From Amazonocrinis nigriterrae CENA67 (GTDB lineage: Bacteria; Cyanobacteriota; Cyanobacteriia; Cyanobacteriales; Nostocaceae), in assembly GCF_016056305.1 (NCBI RefSeq), contig NZ_JAECZC010000001.1:161632-225631 (forward strand): a stretch of 64,000 bases of DNA, read 5' to 3'. The notes below the pieces were generated by a model, which was given only the letters and a program-made list of their open reading frames with translations, ran no database searches and had not been told where the DNA came from. How positions within the stretch are numbered: position 1 is the first letter of the stretch; every line of letters starts with the position of its first letter. This document shows positions 30,501-37,122 of this stretch, piece after piece. Made by a program: the position numbers and the translations under genes.

Positions 30501-31294
30501 TCCCTGTAGGCATTGGCGAGATTATTTTGCGTTGCTGCCCATTCAACAGGCAAAGCTTCCCTGGTGTAGACAGTTAAAGCCGCAGTATATGCAGCGATCG
30601 CATTTTCGATGTTCTCTGCTCTGTCGCCTTTGATTCTATTGCTGTAGGCAACAGCGAGATTATTTTGCGTTGCTGCCCAATCAATAGGCAAAGCTTCCCT
30701 GGTTCTGACAGTTAACGCGACTTCGTAGCCAGTGATAGAAATTTCTATATTGCTGGCTTTGTCACCCAAGGGGAATTGCTGAATTAGATTGCTAAAACCA
30801 ATAACTGCTGCTAAATATTTCGCCTCATCTGCTTTCGCTTCCTTAAGTGTATTTGTTGCCCAACGACGTAGTATTTCTGCAAATACTCCATCAAGTTTGT
30901 CTGTATTCTTTGCCAACAAAGGGTAAACTATCTGGGGATTACCTTCGTTGCCTGCGATTGCTTGTAGTACCTGCATCAAGAATTGAAAATATGCTTCTGT
31001 CTTCTCCTCACTCAGAGATTGCAAATCTACTTGAGTCTCTAGATTTAACGCTTCCCGTAGTTGCATTGCCAAATTTTGCAACTTATTTGTTGTCTTTTCA
31101 TCACCGTGTTGGGAATACATTTGTGCTACTTCTTCTACCTTCTGCACCAAGCCAGCATCAAGTAAATCTTGGTGTGCTGCTAAAATCTCTGGTTCTTTAC
31201 CACTGGGAGCATCTAACAAACTGCGAATGAGGTTGAGATAGGTTTGCTGACGCTGTTCGTTCATAGGTAAGGGCGTGAAACGCAATATATTCAT
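27572..31294 (-). CDS. TPR-repeat CHAT-domain protease, CAST cargo
   Basis: A 1240-residue protein. Residues about 175-680 hold eleven TPR-like units of 46 residues (NIENAIAAYTAALTV ... TREALPVDWAMTQNNLALAY). The C-terminal part (about 960-1240) is a CHAT domain, a caspase/separase-like cysteine protease, with the catalytic His in AHFSCHGYFNL and Cys in LVTLSACETGL, followed by the family segment IGLPSGFLLAGSPSVVSSLW. CHAT-TPR proteins are part of bacterial defence and cell-death pathways, for example type III-E CRISPR. The TPR superhelix would sense a partner and the protease would act on a target. The 122-residue gene lies just upstream. The frame is intact. Confidence 0.92.
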   Translation of the reverse strand: MNILRFTPLPMNEQRQQTYLNLIRSLLDAPSGKEPEILAAHQDLLDAGLVQKVEEVAQMYSQHGDEKTTNKLQNLAMQLREALNLETQVDLQSLSEEKTEAYFQFLMQVLQAIAGNEGNPQIVYPLLAKNTDKLDGVFAEILRRWATNTLKEAKADEAKYLAAVIGFSNLIQQFPLGDKASNIEISITGYEVALTVRTREALPIDWAATQNNLAVAYSNRIKGDRAENIENAIAAYTAALTVYTREALPVEWAATQNNLANAYRDRIKGDKAENIENAIAAYTAALTVRTREALPVDWAMTQNNLALAYSDRIKGDRAENIENAIAASTAALTVRTREALPVEWAMTQNNLALAYSNRIKGDRAENIENAIAAYTAASTVYTREALPIDWARTQNNLAVAYSNRIKGDRAENIENAIAASTAALTVYTREALPVDWAMTQLNLALAYSNRIKGDRAENIENAIAAYTDALTVYTREALPIYWATTQNNLAAAYSDRIKGDRAENIKNAIAAYTDALTVRTREALPIDWAATQNNLAVAYSDRIKGDRAENIENAIVAYTAASTVYTREALPIDWARTQNNLALAYSDRIKGDRAENIENAIVAYTAALTVYTREALPVDWAMTQLNLANAYSNRIKGDRAENIENAIAAYTDALTVYTREALPQDYVETLWGLGTAYQNANKFDSAYNAFESAIDTVESLREEIVSGEESKRKQAEHFNNIYSRMVEVCLQLNKITEAIEYAECSKTRSLVEQILERDTKTIFPPEVFTQLEKYRDDIAVGQYQIQNGKAENPQELAQHLQELRQQRNELQNRYLPVGYGFDFNLFQATLHENTVIIEWYILNDKILAFIVTKTGEVTVWQSQAEDFKALENWINQYLQNYYNQNDQWLNSLESALQQLATILHIDEIIAIINQRSKHCNQLILIPHRFLHLFPLHALPINQNAASYSSLLDLFTGGVSYAPSCQLLQQVQQRQRRDFQSLFAVQNPTGDLNYTDLEVQVIQSYFNATNVLNTDAATLAAINQFNQSELNTYNCAHFSCHGYFNLKKASQSGLILANTAVADTATKSNPERYLNVRAGETHDLEKCLTLDKIFALQLENCRLVTLSACETGLIDFDNSSDEYIGLPSGFLLAGSPSVVSSLWTVDDLSTSFLMMKFYENLFKLDNLEAGDVAVALKEAQTWLRNLTVEEVVKFWEEKKILAQLRKGQVLIYEESLKIIKQRQPLPFANPYYWAGFIASGR
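29290..30780. repeat. Eleven near-identical 138-bp tandem repeats in the CHAT gene
   Basis: The 46-residue TPR units correspond to 138-bp DNA repeats; for instance the phrase CTGTCGCCTTTGATTCTAT recurs every 138 bp. The inner units are almost identical at the nucleotide level, so recombination can add or delete units. The first and last are diverged. Confidence 0.9.
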
Positions 31295-31338
31295 GAGAAT
31301 GATTCAACGCCAACGCCCTCAATTCCAGAAAAGATTAC

Positions 31339-31707
31339 TTAACTCATCGCCTCAACTAACTTTTTGCGGCTAGGGCGCTTACGCTCTGATTTTTTCTTTA
31401 ATCCTACAGCTTGCGCCTGATCGCTATCTGAGCCATACTGTCCCCGGACAACTTCTTTCATCGCTAACACCGCATTGTGAAATTCCCACTCCGCTAATCG
31501 CGCTGCATCAGACGCAGCACGGTATAAAGTTAGTTTCTCAACTTCGGCTTTTTGAGCATTTAACATTGCTTCATAAGATGCCTCTAATTTGCTCGTGGAA
31601 GCATCATCTCGGCTGGTTTGATAATTAGTGACGGTTTGCAAACCGTGGAATGAATTAATATCTTGATCGATGATAGGAGGCGTGAGACGGCGGTTTGTGT
31701 TTTGCAT
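31339..31707 (-). CDS. Hypothetical protein upstream of the CHAT gene
   Basis: A 122-residue protein: a Thr/Asn-rich start (MQNTNRRLTPPIIDQDINSF), a long amphipathic helix with coiled-coil character (LEASYEAMLNAQKAEVEKLT), and a strongly basic C-terminus (LKKKSERKRPSRKKLVEAM). It sits 44 bp upstream of the CHAT gene on the same strand, so they likely share a transcript. The basic tail could bind nucleic acid. I do not recognise a family. Confidence 0.6.
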   Translation of the reverse strand: MQNTNRRLTPPIIDQDINSFHGLQTVTNYQTSRDDASTSKLEASYEAMLNAQKAEVEKLTLYRAASDAARLAEWEFHNAVLAMKEVVRGQYGSDSDQAQAVGLKKKSERKRPSRKKLVEAMS

Positions 31708-32337
31708 GGCTGTTAATATATCCGTAGTGGACTATATATCTAGTGTGTCAATTTAAACTTAAAATTGCTTGGGCAAATACACGTAATTAAATCAATTCGC
31801 AATACTTTGACAGGTTTTACAGTGAGCCTGTCGAACTGCTCAGTACAGGTTCGCCATACCCTGCGGGAAGCCGCAACGAGAGAAACCCCCTCACGCAATT
31901 ATTCTTCGCAACGCGACGCGATCGCAAGTTTTCCAGAGAATATAAAAGGATGTTTAAAAAACAATTTTTCTGTAAGACGATACATCATTAATGTAAGACA
32001 ATACATTGTGAATGCAAGGCAATACATCATTAATGCACGGCGATACATTGCGAATGTAAAACGATACATTATTAATGTAGTGAATTACATTTTAGGTGTA
32101 GCTATTGCAATTAAAAATCGCAACTGTAACAAAGCGATCGCAAATGATATTTTGGCAATGGCTGTGGTGGTCACTGAAGCTCACTCGAAGTGCTGGCTAC
32201 GCCTACGCATTTATTGATTTTGTGATTTCGGCGATTAAGGATGTAGCGAAGCCAGTTTCCGTCTACGTGAGAATTTTAGATAACAGGAAGATGCGATCTT
32301 AAAGAAGAACAACGCTGAAGACTTTGGTATCTTGATA
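31708..32337. other. Cargo spacer with repeats and no convincing gene
   Basis: 630 bp between the divergent-facing cargo module and cvkR. Open frames here are made by repeats. It contains the 21-bp tandem repeat listed separately and common dispersed cyanobacterial motifs such as GGCTACGCCTACGC near 32197. No gene is assigned. Confidence 0.55.
31972..32097. repeat. Six 21-bp tandem repeats
   Basis: Units of the form GTAAGACGATACATCATTAAT (here shown once, with variants GTAAGACAATACATTGTGAAT and so on) repeat six times without gaps. Each contains ATACATT/ATTAATG. The period is a multiple of three so a frame stays open through it, giving the spurious peptide (RRYIINV)n. Confidence 0.8.
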
Positions 32338-32790
32338 TTACTCGCTAAAGCGTTTGAGGTTTTGCTGTAAGACTTCGTGAATGCGATCGCTCCAAAAAGG
32401 TATCACAGTTTGTCCTTGACAAAGGGCATCCACTGCCACTTGCTTGTCAAACTCTGCTAATTTCAAAGGCTGCTCTTGGGAGCGAGTAGGTAAGAACATT
32501 AGCTGCTTCATTTTTTCTTGAGGAACAAACTCATCGAATAACCATGCTTCCCTTTCGCGTAATGCTTCTAATGCTGCATGGCAAACTTCAAAGTTTAAAC
32601 CTATTGATAGCAGATATTCCATCACTGTCAACACCAACAGATCGCTTTTGGAGTAGTAAACATTACGACCTTTGCCAGTAATGTTAACTGTTGGCACTAC
32701 AACTCCCTTTTCACGCCAATACTGCAACTGCCTGCGAGTGCAGTTGGTAATTTCAGCGGCTTCTGTACTTGTATAGAACTTTTCATCCAT
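32338..32790 (-). CDS. cvkR: MerR-type repressor CvkR of the V-K CAST
   Basis: A 150-residue DNA-binding protein. The N-terminal winged helix (FYTSTEAAEITNCTRRQLQY, WREKGVVVPTVN) is MerR-like, followed by a dimerisation helix and a short C-terminal domain (LFDEFVPQEKMKQLMFLPTR). It is divergent from cas12k across 81 bp. The equivalent gene in Anabaena represses cas12k and tracrRNA. I choose the ATG at 32790 (MDEKFYTST) over the longer frame from 32826. The frame is intact. Confidence 0.9.
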   Translation of the reverse strand: MDEKFYTSTEAAEITNCTRRQLQYWREKGVVVPTVNITGKGRNVYYSKSDLLVLTVMEYLLSIGLNFEVCHAALEALREREAWLFDEFVPQEKMKQLMFLPTRSQEQPLKLAEFDKQVAVDALCQGQTVIPFWSDRIHEVLQQNLKRFSE

Positions 32791-32836
32791 ATAATTTATC
32801 GTACATAAGCTGTTCTTCAAACACACAATTTTTCAT

Positions 32837-32853
32837 AAACACATAATGTGTTT
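32837..32853. promoter_or_regulatory. Inverted repeat, candidate CvkR operator
   Basis: AAACACAT and ATGTGTTT form perfect 8-bp arms around one A, 18 bp before the cas12k start. It lies in the cvkR-cas12k divergent promoter where the V-K repressor is expected to bind. Confidence 0.65.
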
Positions 32854-32871
32854 TTGTGATAGTCTAGTTTC

Positions 32872-34785
32872 ATGAGTATGATTACTATTCAAAGTCGCCT
32901 TACCGCCAGTGAATCAGTGCGCCAACAACTCTGGAAGTTGATGGCACAGGCAAATACGCCCCTAATTAACGAATTGCTGCAACAGGTTCCTCAGCACCCC
33001 GACTTCGAGAAGTGGCGACAAAAAGGCAAACTTCCTGCCACTGCTATTCTTCAATTATGTCAACCATTGAAAACAGATCCTCGCTTTGTCGGTCAGCCTG
33101 CTAGTTTCTATATGTCAGCAATTCATGTTGTAGACTACATCTACAAATCTTGGCTAGCCGTACAGAAACTTTTACGAGCATCGCTAGAGGGTCAAATGCG
33201 CTGGCTAGCAATGCTCAAAAGTGATGCGGAATTAGTAGAAATCAGTGGACAAACCTTACAGGTGATTCGTACTAAAGCAGCCGAAATGCTGACTGATTGC
33301 ATTACAGTATCTGGCTTTGATAGTACACCTCAAAGGACAAAGAGCAAAAAGTCTCAAAAATTATCTTCATCAAACAGTAGCTCCAACTTAAAAAATACCC
33401 TTTTTCAGGCTTACCGCGAAACAGACGACATAATAACACGCTGCGTCATTAGTTACTTGCTCAAGAATGGCTGTAAAGTCAGTGAAAAAGAGGAAGATTT
33501 AGAGAAATTTGTGCAACGTCGGCGCAAAGTCGAAATTCAGATTGAAAGGCTCTCTGAACAACTTACTAGCCGCATACCTAAAGGTCGAGACTTGCTCAAT
33601 GCAAAATGGTTAGAGACGCTCTTGGTTGCTACTACCACAGCCCCTCAAGACGAGGCTCAAGCCAAGCACTGGCAGAATATTCTGTTAAGCCAACCCAGTT
33701 CTCTCCCCTTTCCTCTGGTCTTTGAAACCAACGAATACATGGTTTGGTCAAAGAACCAAAAAGGACGGTTGTGCGTTCAATTTAACGGCTTGAGCGATCT
33801 TACCTTCGAGGTTTACTGCGACACTCGCCAACTTCATTGGTTTCAACGCTTTTTAAAAGACCAACAGACTAAACGCAACGGCAAAAATCAACATTCCAGT
33901 AGCTTGTTCACCCTCAGAAATGGTCGTCTAGCTTGGCAACAAGGCGAAGAAAAAGGCGAACCTTGGAATGTGAACCACTTAATTCTCTACTGTACTATTG
34001 ACACTCGCTTGTGGACTTCCCAAGGAACAGAACAAGTCAGGCAAGAAAAAGCTGCTGAGATTGGTAAAGTCATCACTCGGATGAAAGAAAAGAATGACCT
34101 CAGCGAAACACAACAAGCTTTTATCAAGCGCAAACAATCTACACTGGCTAGAATTGACAATTCCTTTGAACGTCCCAGCAAACCCATTTATCAAGGTCAA
34201 TCTCATATTTTGGTGGGAGTAAGCCTGGGATTAGAAAAACCCGCCACCGTTGCTGTAGTGGATGCCCTTGCAGACAAAGTTCTGGTTTACCAAAGTATCC
34301 ATCAATTGCTGGGTAAAAATTACAATCTCCTGAACCGCCAGCGCCGACAAAAACAATTTTTAGCTCACCAACGCCATAAAGCACAGAAACGTGAAGCCAA
34401 CAGCCAATTAGGAGAATCTGAGTTAGGGCAATATGTAGACCGATTGTTAGCGTTTGCGATCGTGGCGATCGCTAAAACCCATAAAGCCAGCAGTATAGTC
34501 TTGCCCAAACTGGGAGATATGCGAGAAATTGTCCAAAGTGAAATTCAAGCTAGAGCCGAACAAAAATGCCCTGGTTATCTAGAAGCTCAGCAAAGATATG
34601 CCAAACAGTACCGCATTAACGTGCATCACTGGAGTTACGGCAGATTAATTGAGAACATTAAAAGTCAGGCTAAAAAAGCTGGAATTGTTGTTGAAGAAGG
34701 ACAGCAACCAGTTCGAGGTAGCCCACAGGAGAAAGCTTATGTATTGGCGATTTCAACATACCGCGATCGTCTAACCCAAGTTTGA
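32872..34785 (+). CDS. cas12k: Cas12k (C2c5) effector of the type V-K CAST
   Basis: The RNA-guided, cleavage-deficient Cas12 that directs transposition. It is 637 residues, close to Scytonema Cas12k (639 as I recall). Seen: MITIQSRLTASESVRQQLWK, HPDFEKWRQKGKLP, SYLLKNGCKVSEKEED, RRRKVEIQIERL and a degenerate RuvC (HILVGVSLGLEKPATVAVVD, where the usual catalytic Asp is Ser). The second RuvC region is IVLPKLGDMREIVQSEIQAR. The frame is intact. tracrRNA starts about 20 bp downstream. Confidence 0.97.
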   Translation: MSMITIQSRLTASESVRQQLWKLMAQANTPLINELLQQVPQHPDFEKWRQKGKLPATAILQLCQPLKTDPRFVGQPASFYMSAIHVVDYIYKSWLAVQKLLRASLEGQMRWLAMLKSDAELVEISGQTLQVIRTKAAEMLTDCITVSGFDSTPQRTKSKKSQKLSSSNSSSNLKNTLFQAYRETDDIITRCVISYLLKNGCKVSEKEEDLEKFVQRRRKVEIQIERLSEQLTSRIPKGRDLLNAKWLETLLVATTTAPQDEAQAKHWQNILLSQPSSLPFPLVFETNEYMVWSKNQKGRLCVQFNGLSDLTFEVYCDTRQLHWFQRFLKDQQTKRNGKNQHSSSLFTLRNGRLAWQQGEEKGEPWNVNHLILYCTIDTRLWTSQGTEQVRQEKAAEIGKVITRMKEKNDLSETQQAFIKRKQSTLARIDNSFERPSKPIYQGQSHILVGVSLGLEKPATVAVVDALADKVLVYQSIHQLLGKNYNLLNRQRRQKQFLAHQRHKAQKREANSQLGESELGQYVDRLLAFAIVAIAKTHKASSIVLPKLGDMREIVQSEIQARAEQKCPGYLEAQQRYAKQYRINVHHWSYGRLIENIKSQAKKAGIVVEEGQQPVRGSPQEKAYVLAISTYRDRLTQV

Positions 34786-34809
34786 CAAATCTCTGAACCT
34801 TGACAATCG

Positions 34810-35036
34810 CATATTTAACAGCGCCGCAGTTCATGTTCTCAAGAGCCGCTGAATTGTGAAAAATGTGGGTTAGTTTGACTGTTGCAAGACAGTCTTGCTT
34901 TCTGACCCTAGTAGCTGCTCACCCTGATGCTGCTGTCGCAAGACAGGAATTAGGTGCGCTCCCAGCAATAAGGGTGCAGATGTACTGCTGTAGTGGCTAC
35001 TGAATCACCCCCGACCAAGGGGGAACCCTCCCTAAT
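34810..35036 (+). ncRNA. tracrRNA of the type V-K CAST
   Basis: The region just after cas12k matches my memory of the V-K tracrRNA: ACAGCGCCGCAGTTCATG, GTTAGTTTGACTGTTGC, AGACAGTCTTGCTTTCTGAC, GTAGCTGCTCACCCTGATGC, GTGCGCTCCCAGCAATAAGG, TAGTGGCTACTGAATCACCC, then the CCCCCGACCAAGGGGG hairpin. AACCCTCCC at 35024-35032 is the anti-repeat and is followed by a T-rich stretch. Exact ends are estimates. It lies on the cas12k strand and is probably controlled by CvkR. Confidence 0.92.
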
Positions 35037-35121
35037 TTTTTATTTAGCTAAACTAAAGCAAGTCCAAAATTGCTGACTATTTGTATCACGTTTGTATACA
35101 TGAGTTTGAAATAGTTGCTCT

Positions 35122-35225
35122 GTAACTGTCTTCCTAACAATGAAAGGGTTGAAAGTCCTCTAAGAATTTGGCATCTTTAGCTACATATTTACAACTTCTT
35201 TCCTCTTAATAGGAAAATTGAAAAA
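35122..35225 (+). CRISPR. Minimal degenerate CRISPR array, one spacer
   Basis: A first repeat ends in GAAAGGGTTGAAAG (35142-35155); a spacer of about 32-35 nt follows (begins TCCTCTAAGAATTTGG); a degenerate terminal repeat with CTTCTTTCCTCTTAATAGG and AAAATTGAAAAAC ends near 35225. The arms TTCCT...AGGAAA can pair within each repeat. I could align only these two, with substantial divergence, so the limits are approximate. The spacer target is unknown. Confidence 0.6.
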
Positions 35226-35310
35226 CTTATTTATCAGTGAGCGATGTCTACGACGGGCTTCACCTACGCATTTTTAGGTACAGAGTGTCACAAAAGACTA
35301 GTATCTTCTG

Positions 35311-35346
35311 AATTGGGAGGGTTGAAAGAGAGCGCTACGTTGACAT
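35311..35346 (+). ncRNA. Delocalised homing crRNA matching tRNA-Val
   Basis: A truncated repeat (AATTGGGAGGGTTGAAAG, 35311-35328) is directly followed by an 18-nt spacer AGAGCGCTACGTTGACAT (35329-35346). The spacer is identical to the tRNA-Val sequence read on the minus strand from 35601 down to 35584. In the tRNA this is preceded by GGTT, giving the GTN PAM that Cas12k prefers. Repeat bases GGGAGGGTT (35315-35323) are perfectly complementary to the tracrRNA anti-repeat AACCCTCCC (35024-35032). It is isolated from the array and near the transposon end, as in known V-K homing guides. Confidence 0.93.
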
Positions 35347-35431
35347 TTTGTTGAGTTGCGCGTTTGTTAAAACTGTTTAATCAGACTAAAGCAGTTAAAA
35401 TATTAATGGTTTATTGCGGAACTTTCAGGAT

Positions 35432-35544
35432 AATGACAATAATTTGTCATCGGTACTTTAGAGCCACTTAATTCGCTTGATGACAACAATTTGTCTGTGA
35501 CGACATTAATCTGTCACCAATGACAAATAATTAGTCACTGTACA
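35432..35544. promoter_or_regulatory. CAST CRISPR-side end with four TnsB-binding sites
   Basis: TGACAATAATTTGTCATCG (near 35433), TGACAACAATTTGTCTG (near 35480), TGACGACATTAATCTGTCAC (near 35498) and TGACAAATAATTAGTCACTG (35521-35540) precede the tip TGTACA (35539-35544). Read from the tip inward it resembles the left end of the Scytonema CAST. Confidence 0.85.
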
Positions 35545-35549
35545 AAAAT
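35545..35549. repeat. Target-site duplication AAAAT, tRNA side
   Basis: Second copy of the 5-bp duplication, lying between the transposon tip and the 3' end of the tRNA-Val gene. Confidence 0.9.
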
Positions 35550-35622
<73 letters not shown>

Positions 35623-35720
35623 TTAACTACACGATTTATAATAATAGCATATCATTTATTTACAAGGCAAGACCAAACGCGAAAATCAGGTAAACTTCAT
35701 GGACTGACGCAACTGAACGT

Positions 35721-36062
35721 TTATTTTACCTGTAGCTGCTGTAGTTTATTATTTGCCGATCGCAGTAGCTCTTGGGCTTTGAGATCAGCTGCGGTTTTTC
35801 CTCCTAAGGTTTTGGAAATCTACTCTAACTGATTGAGTGCTGAACGCCAGGCTGCGATCGCACTACGTTTATCTGTTATTGTTGAAGCCTGTTGATATTC
35901 TTGTTTGGCTTTCAATAGCACCTGTGTGTTGTCAGTAAGCAACATCTGAGCATTCTTTTCTTGAAATACCTTAGCTTGTAGTTGTCCAACTTTGCTACGA
36001 GATGCATTGATACTGTAGACGCTGAAGCGTCTATATACCACCAATATTTGTATTCTGACCAA
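35721..36062 (-). pseudogene. Decayed hypothetical gene next to tRNA-Val
   Basis: A frame from about 36062 encodes KVGQLQAKVFQEKNAQMLL and KAKQEYQQASTITDKRSAIA, meets TAG at 35820-35822 (after LNQLE), then continues in the same frame as ISKTLGGKTAADLKAQELL to a TAA at 35721-35723. The helical character is continuous across the TAG, so the stop is a nonsense mutation. The N-terminal part looks degraded. I do not recognise the family. Confidence 0.6.
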
Positions 36063-36206
36063 TCATTGATAAACATTGCTATTCAGCACCATAAAATTAT
36101 GTGTAGTAATTTTATCCCTGTTGATATATGACTCCGGTTAGTTCAAAAACCCAGCAAATTATAGTTACTATTTATAAGGAAATAAGAAAGACTTTATATA
36201 AATAGA

Positions 36207-36983
36207 ATGCCAACTGCTCTTATTACTGGTGCTTCTAGTGGTATCGGTAAAGCCTTTGCCCAAGAACTAGCTGCACGTCAGACAAATCTTGTTCTAGTTT
36301 CTCGTTCTGAAGAAAAACTTAATCAATTAGCAAAACAACTACAAGAAAAATATAAAATTCAAGTAGATGTTATAGTTAAAGACCTCACAGAACCTAATGC
36401 ACCTGCTGCTGTATTTGATGCCACTAAAGTCAAGGGATTAACAATTGATTTATTAATCAATAATGCTGGTTTTGGCGACTATGGAGATTTTGCCGAAAGC
36501 GACAGAGAACGGCAAACTAAGATTATACAATTAAACATTTTGGCATTGGTAGATTTAACCCATCATTTTCTGCCTTTAATGCGACAACGCCGTTCTGGCA
36601 GCATTATTAACTTATCCTCAATTACCGCATTTCAACCAATGCCATACCTTTCTGTGTATGCAGCCAGCAAAGCTTTTATTGTCAGTTTTAGTCAGGCACT
36701 GTGGGCTGAAAATCGCTCCTATGGTGTCCGCGTTCTCGTTGCTTGTCCTGGGCCAATAGAAACTAACTTTTTTGCTGAAGCCAATTTTCCTCCTGCTTTG
36801 GCAGGCAGCACCAATCAAATGTCTACTAGTGAAGAAGTCGCACGGGAATCCCTAAAAGCTTTGGAAAATTGGCAACCAAATGTCATTATTGGTGATTTTA
36901 CTACTCAAATCAGGACTGTATTAGCCCGCATAGTACCACGAAAAATTTTACTGGAAATGTTAGTGAGAAAGTTTAAAGTCTAA
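36207..36983 (+). CDS. Short-chain dehydrogenase/reductase
   Basis: A 258-residue classical SDR. The NAD(P)-binding GASSGIGKAF is near residue 8, the NNAG motif is in LLINNAGFGDYG, and the catalytic Ser (INLSSITAF) and YAASK (near 151-155) are present. The C-terminal GPIETNFF element is typical. The Arg (SRSEEK) after the second beta strand suggests NADP preference. The substrate cannot be read. It is monocistronic; a terminator follows. Confidence 0.88.
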   Translation: MPTALITGASSGIGKAFAQELAARQTNLVLVSRSEEKLNQLAKQLQEKYKIQVDVIVKDLTEPNAPAAVFDATKVKGLTIDLLINNAGFGDYGDFAESDRERQTKIIQLNILALVDLTHHFLPLMRQRRSGSIINLSSITAFQPMPYLSVYAASKAFIVSFSQALWAENRSYGVRVLVACPGPIETNFFAEANFPPALAGSTNQMSTSEEVARESLKALENWQPNVIIGDFTTQIRTVLARIVPRKILLEMLVRKFKV

Positions 36984-37041
36984 GTGAGGCAAGTAAGGAG
37001 TAGTGTCAAATTAAAAATTGCGATTGCTATAGCTATTCAAG

Positions 37042-37064
37042 ACCCTGATTTTGATAATCAGGGT
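37042..37064. terminator. Terminator between SDR and PSII S4 genes
   Basis: ACCCTGATT pairs perfectly with AATCAGGGT across a TTGAT loop, followed by a T-rich stretch (TTGTAGTTATTTT). It can serve the convergent genes on both sides. Confidence 0.75.
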
Positions 37065-37122
37065 TTGTAGTTATTTTGATTCAAATTATTTACAGCCTTC
37101 AAAACTCCTAATTTTTCACTTG

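Larger units (their letters stand above)
23636..35544 (+). mobile_element. Type V-K CRISPR-associated transposon (CAST)
   Basis: An 11.9-kb Tn7-like element with TGTACA at both tips and flanked by the direct repeat AAAAT (23631-23635 and 35545-35549), which is the 5-bp target duplication. Inside, in order: TnsB-binding sites, tnsB, tnsC, tniQ, cargo (124-residue gene, CHAT/TPR gene, 122-residue gene), cvkR, cas12k, tracrRNA, mini-CRISPR array, delocalised crRNA, TnsB-binding sites. This is the gene order of the Scytonema hofmannii and Anabaena systems. The CRISPR-side end (LE in the Scytonema nomenclature) lies six bases from the 3' end of a tRNA-Val gene. TnsC and TniQ are disrupted, so present transposition is doubtful. 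Confidence 0.96.

Noticed and set aside
29290-30780. 138-bp repeats as a CRISPR array
   Set aside because: There are no unique spacers; the units are coding, in frame and correspond to TPR motifs.
31765-32217. 150-codon plus-strand frame in the cargo spacer
   Set aside because: It is kept open by 21-bp repeats and gives a repetitive (RRYIINV)n peptide, with no ribosome-binding site or family match.
35226-35310. Further CRISPR repeats between the mini-array and the delocalised guide
   Set aside because: I could not find another GGTTGAAAG-type end here; the sequence contains a dispersed CTACGACGGGCTTCACCTAC-like repeat instead.
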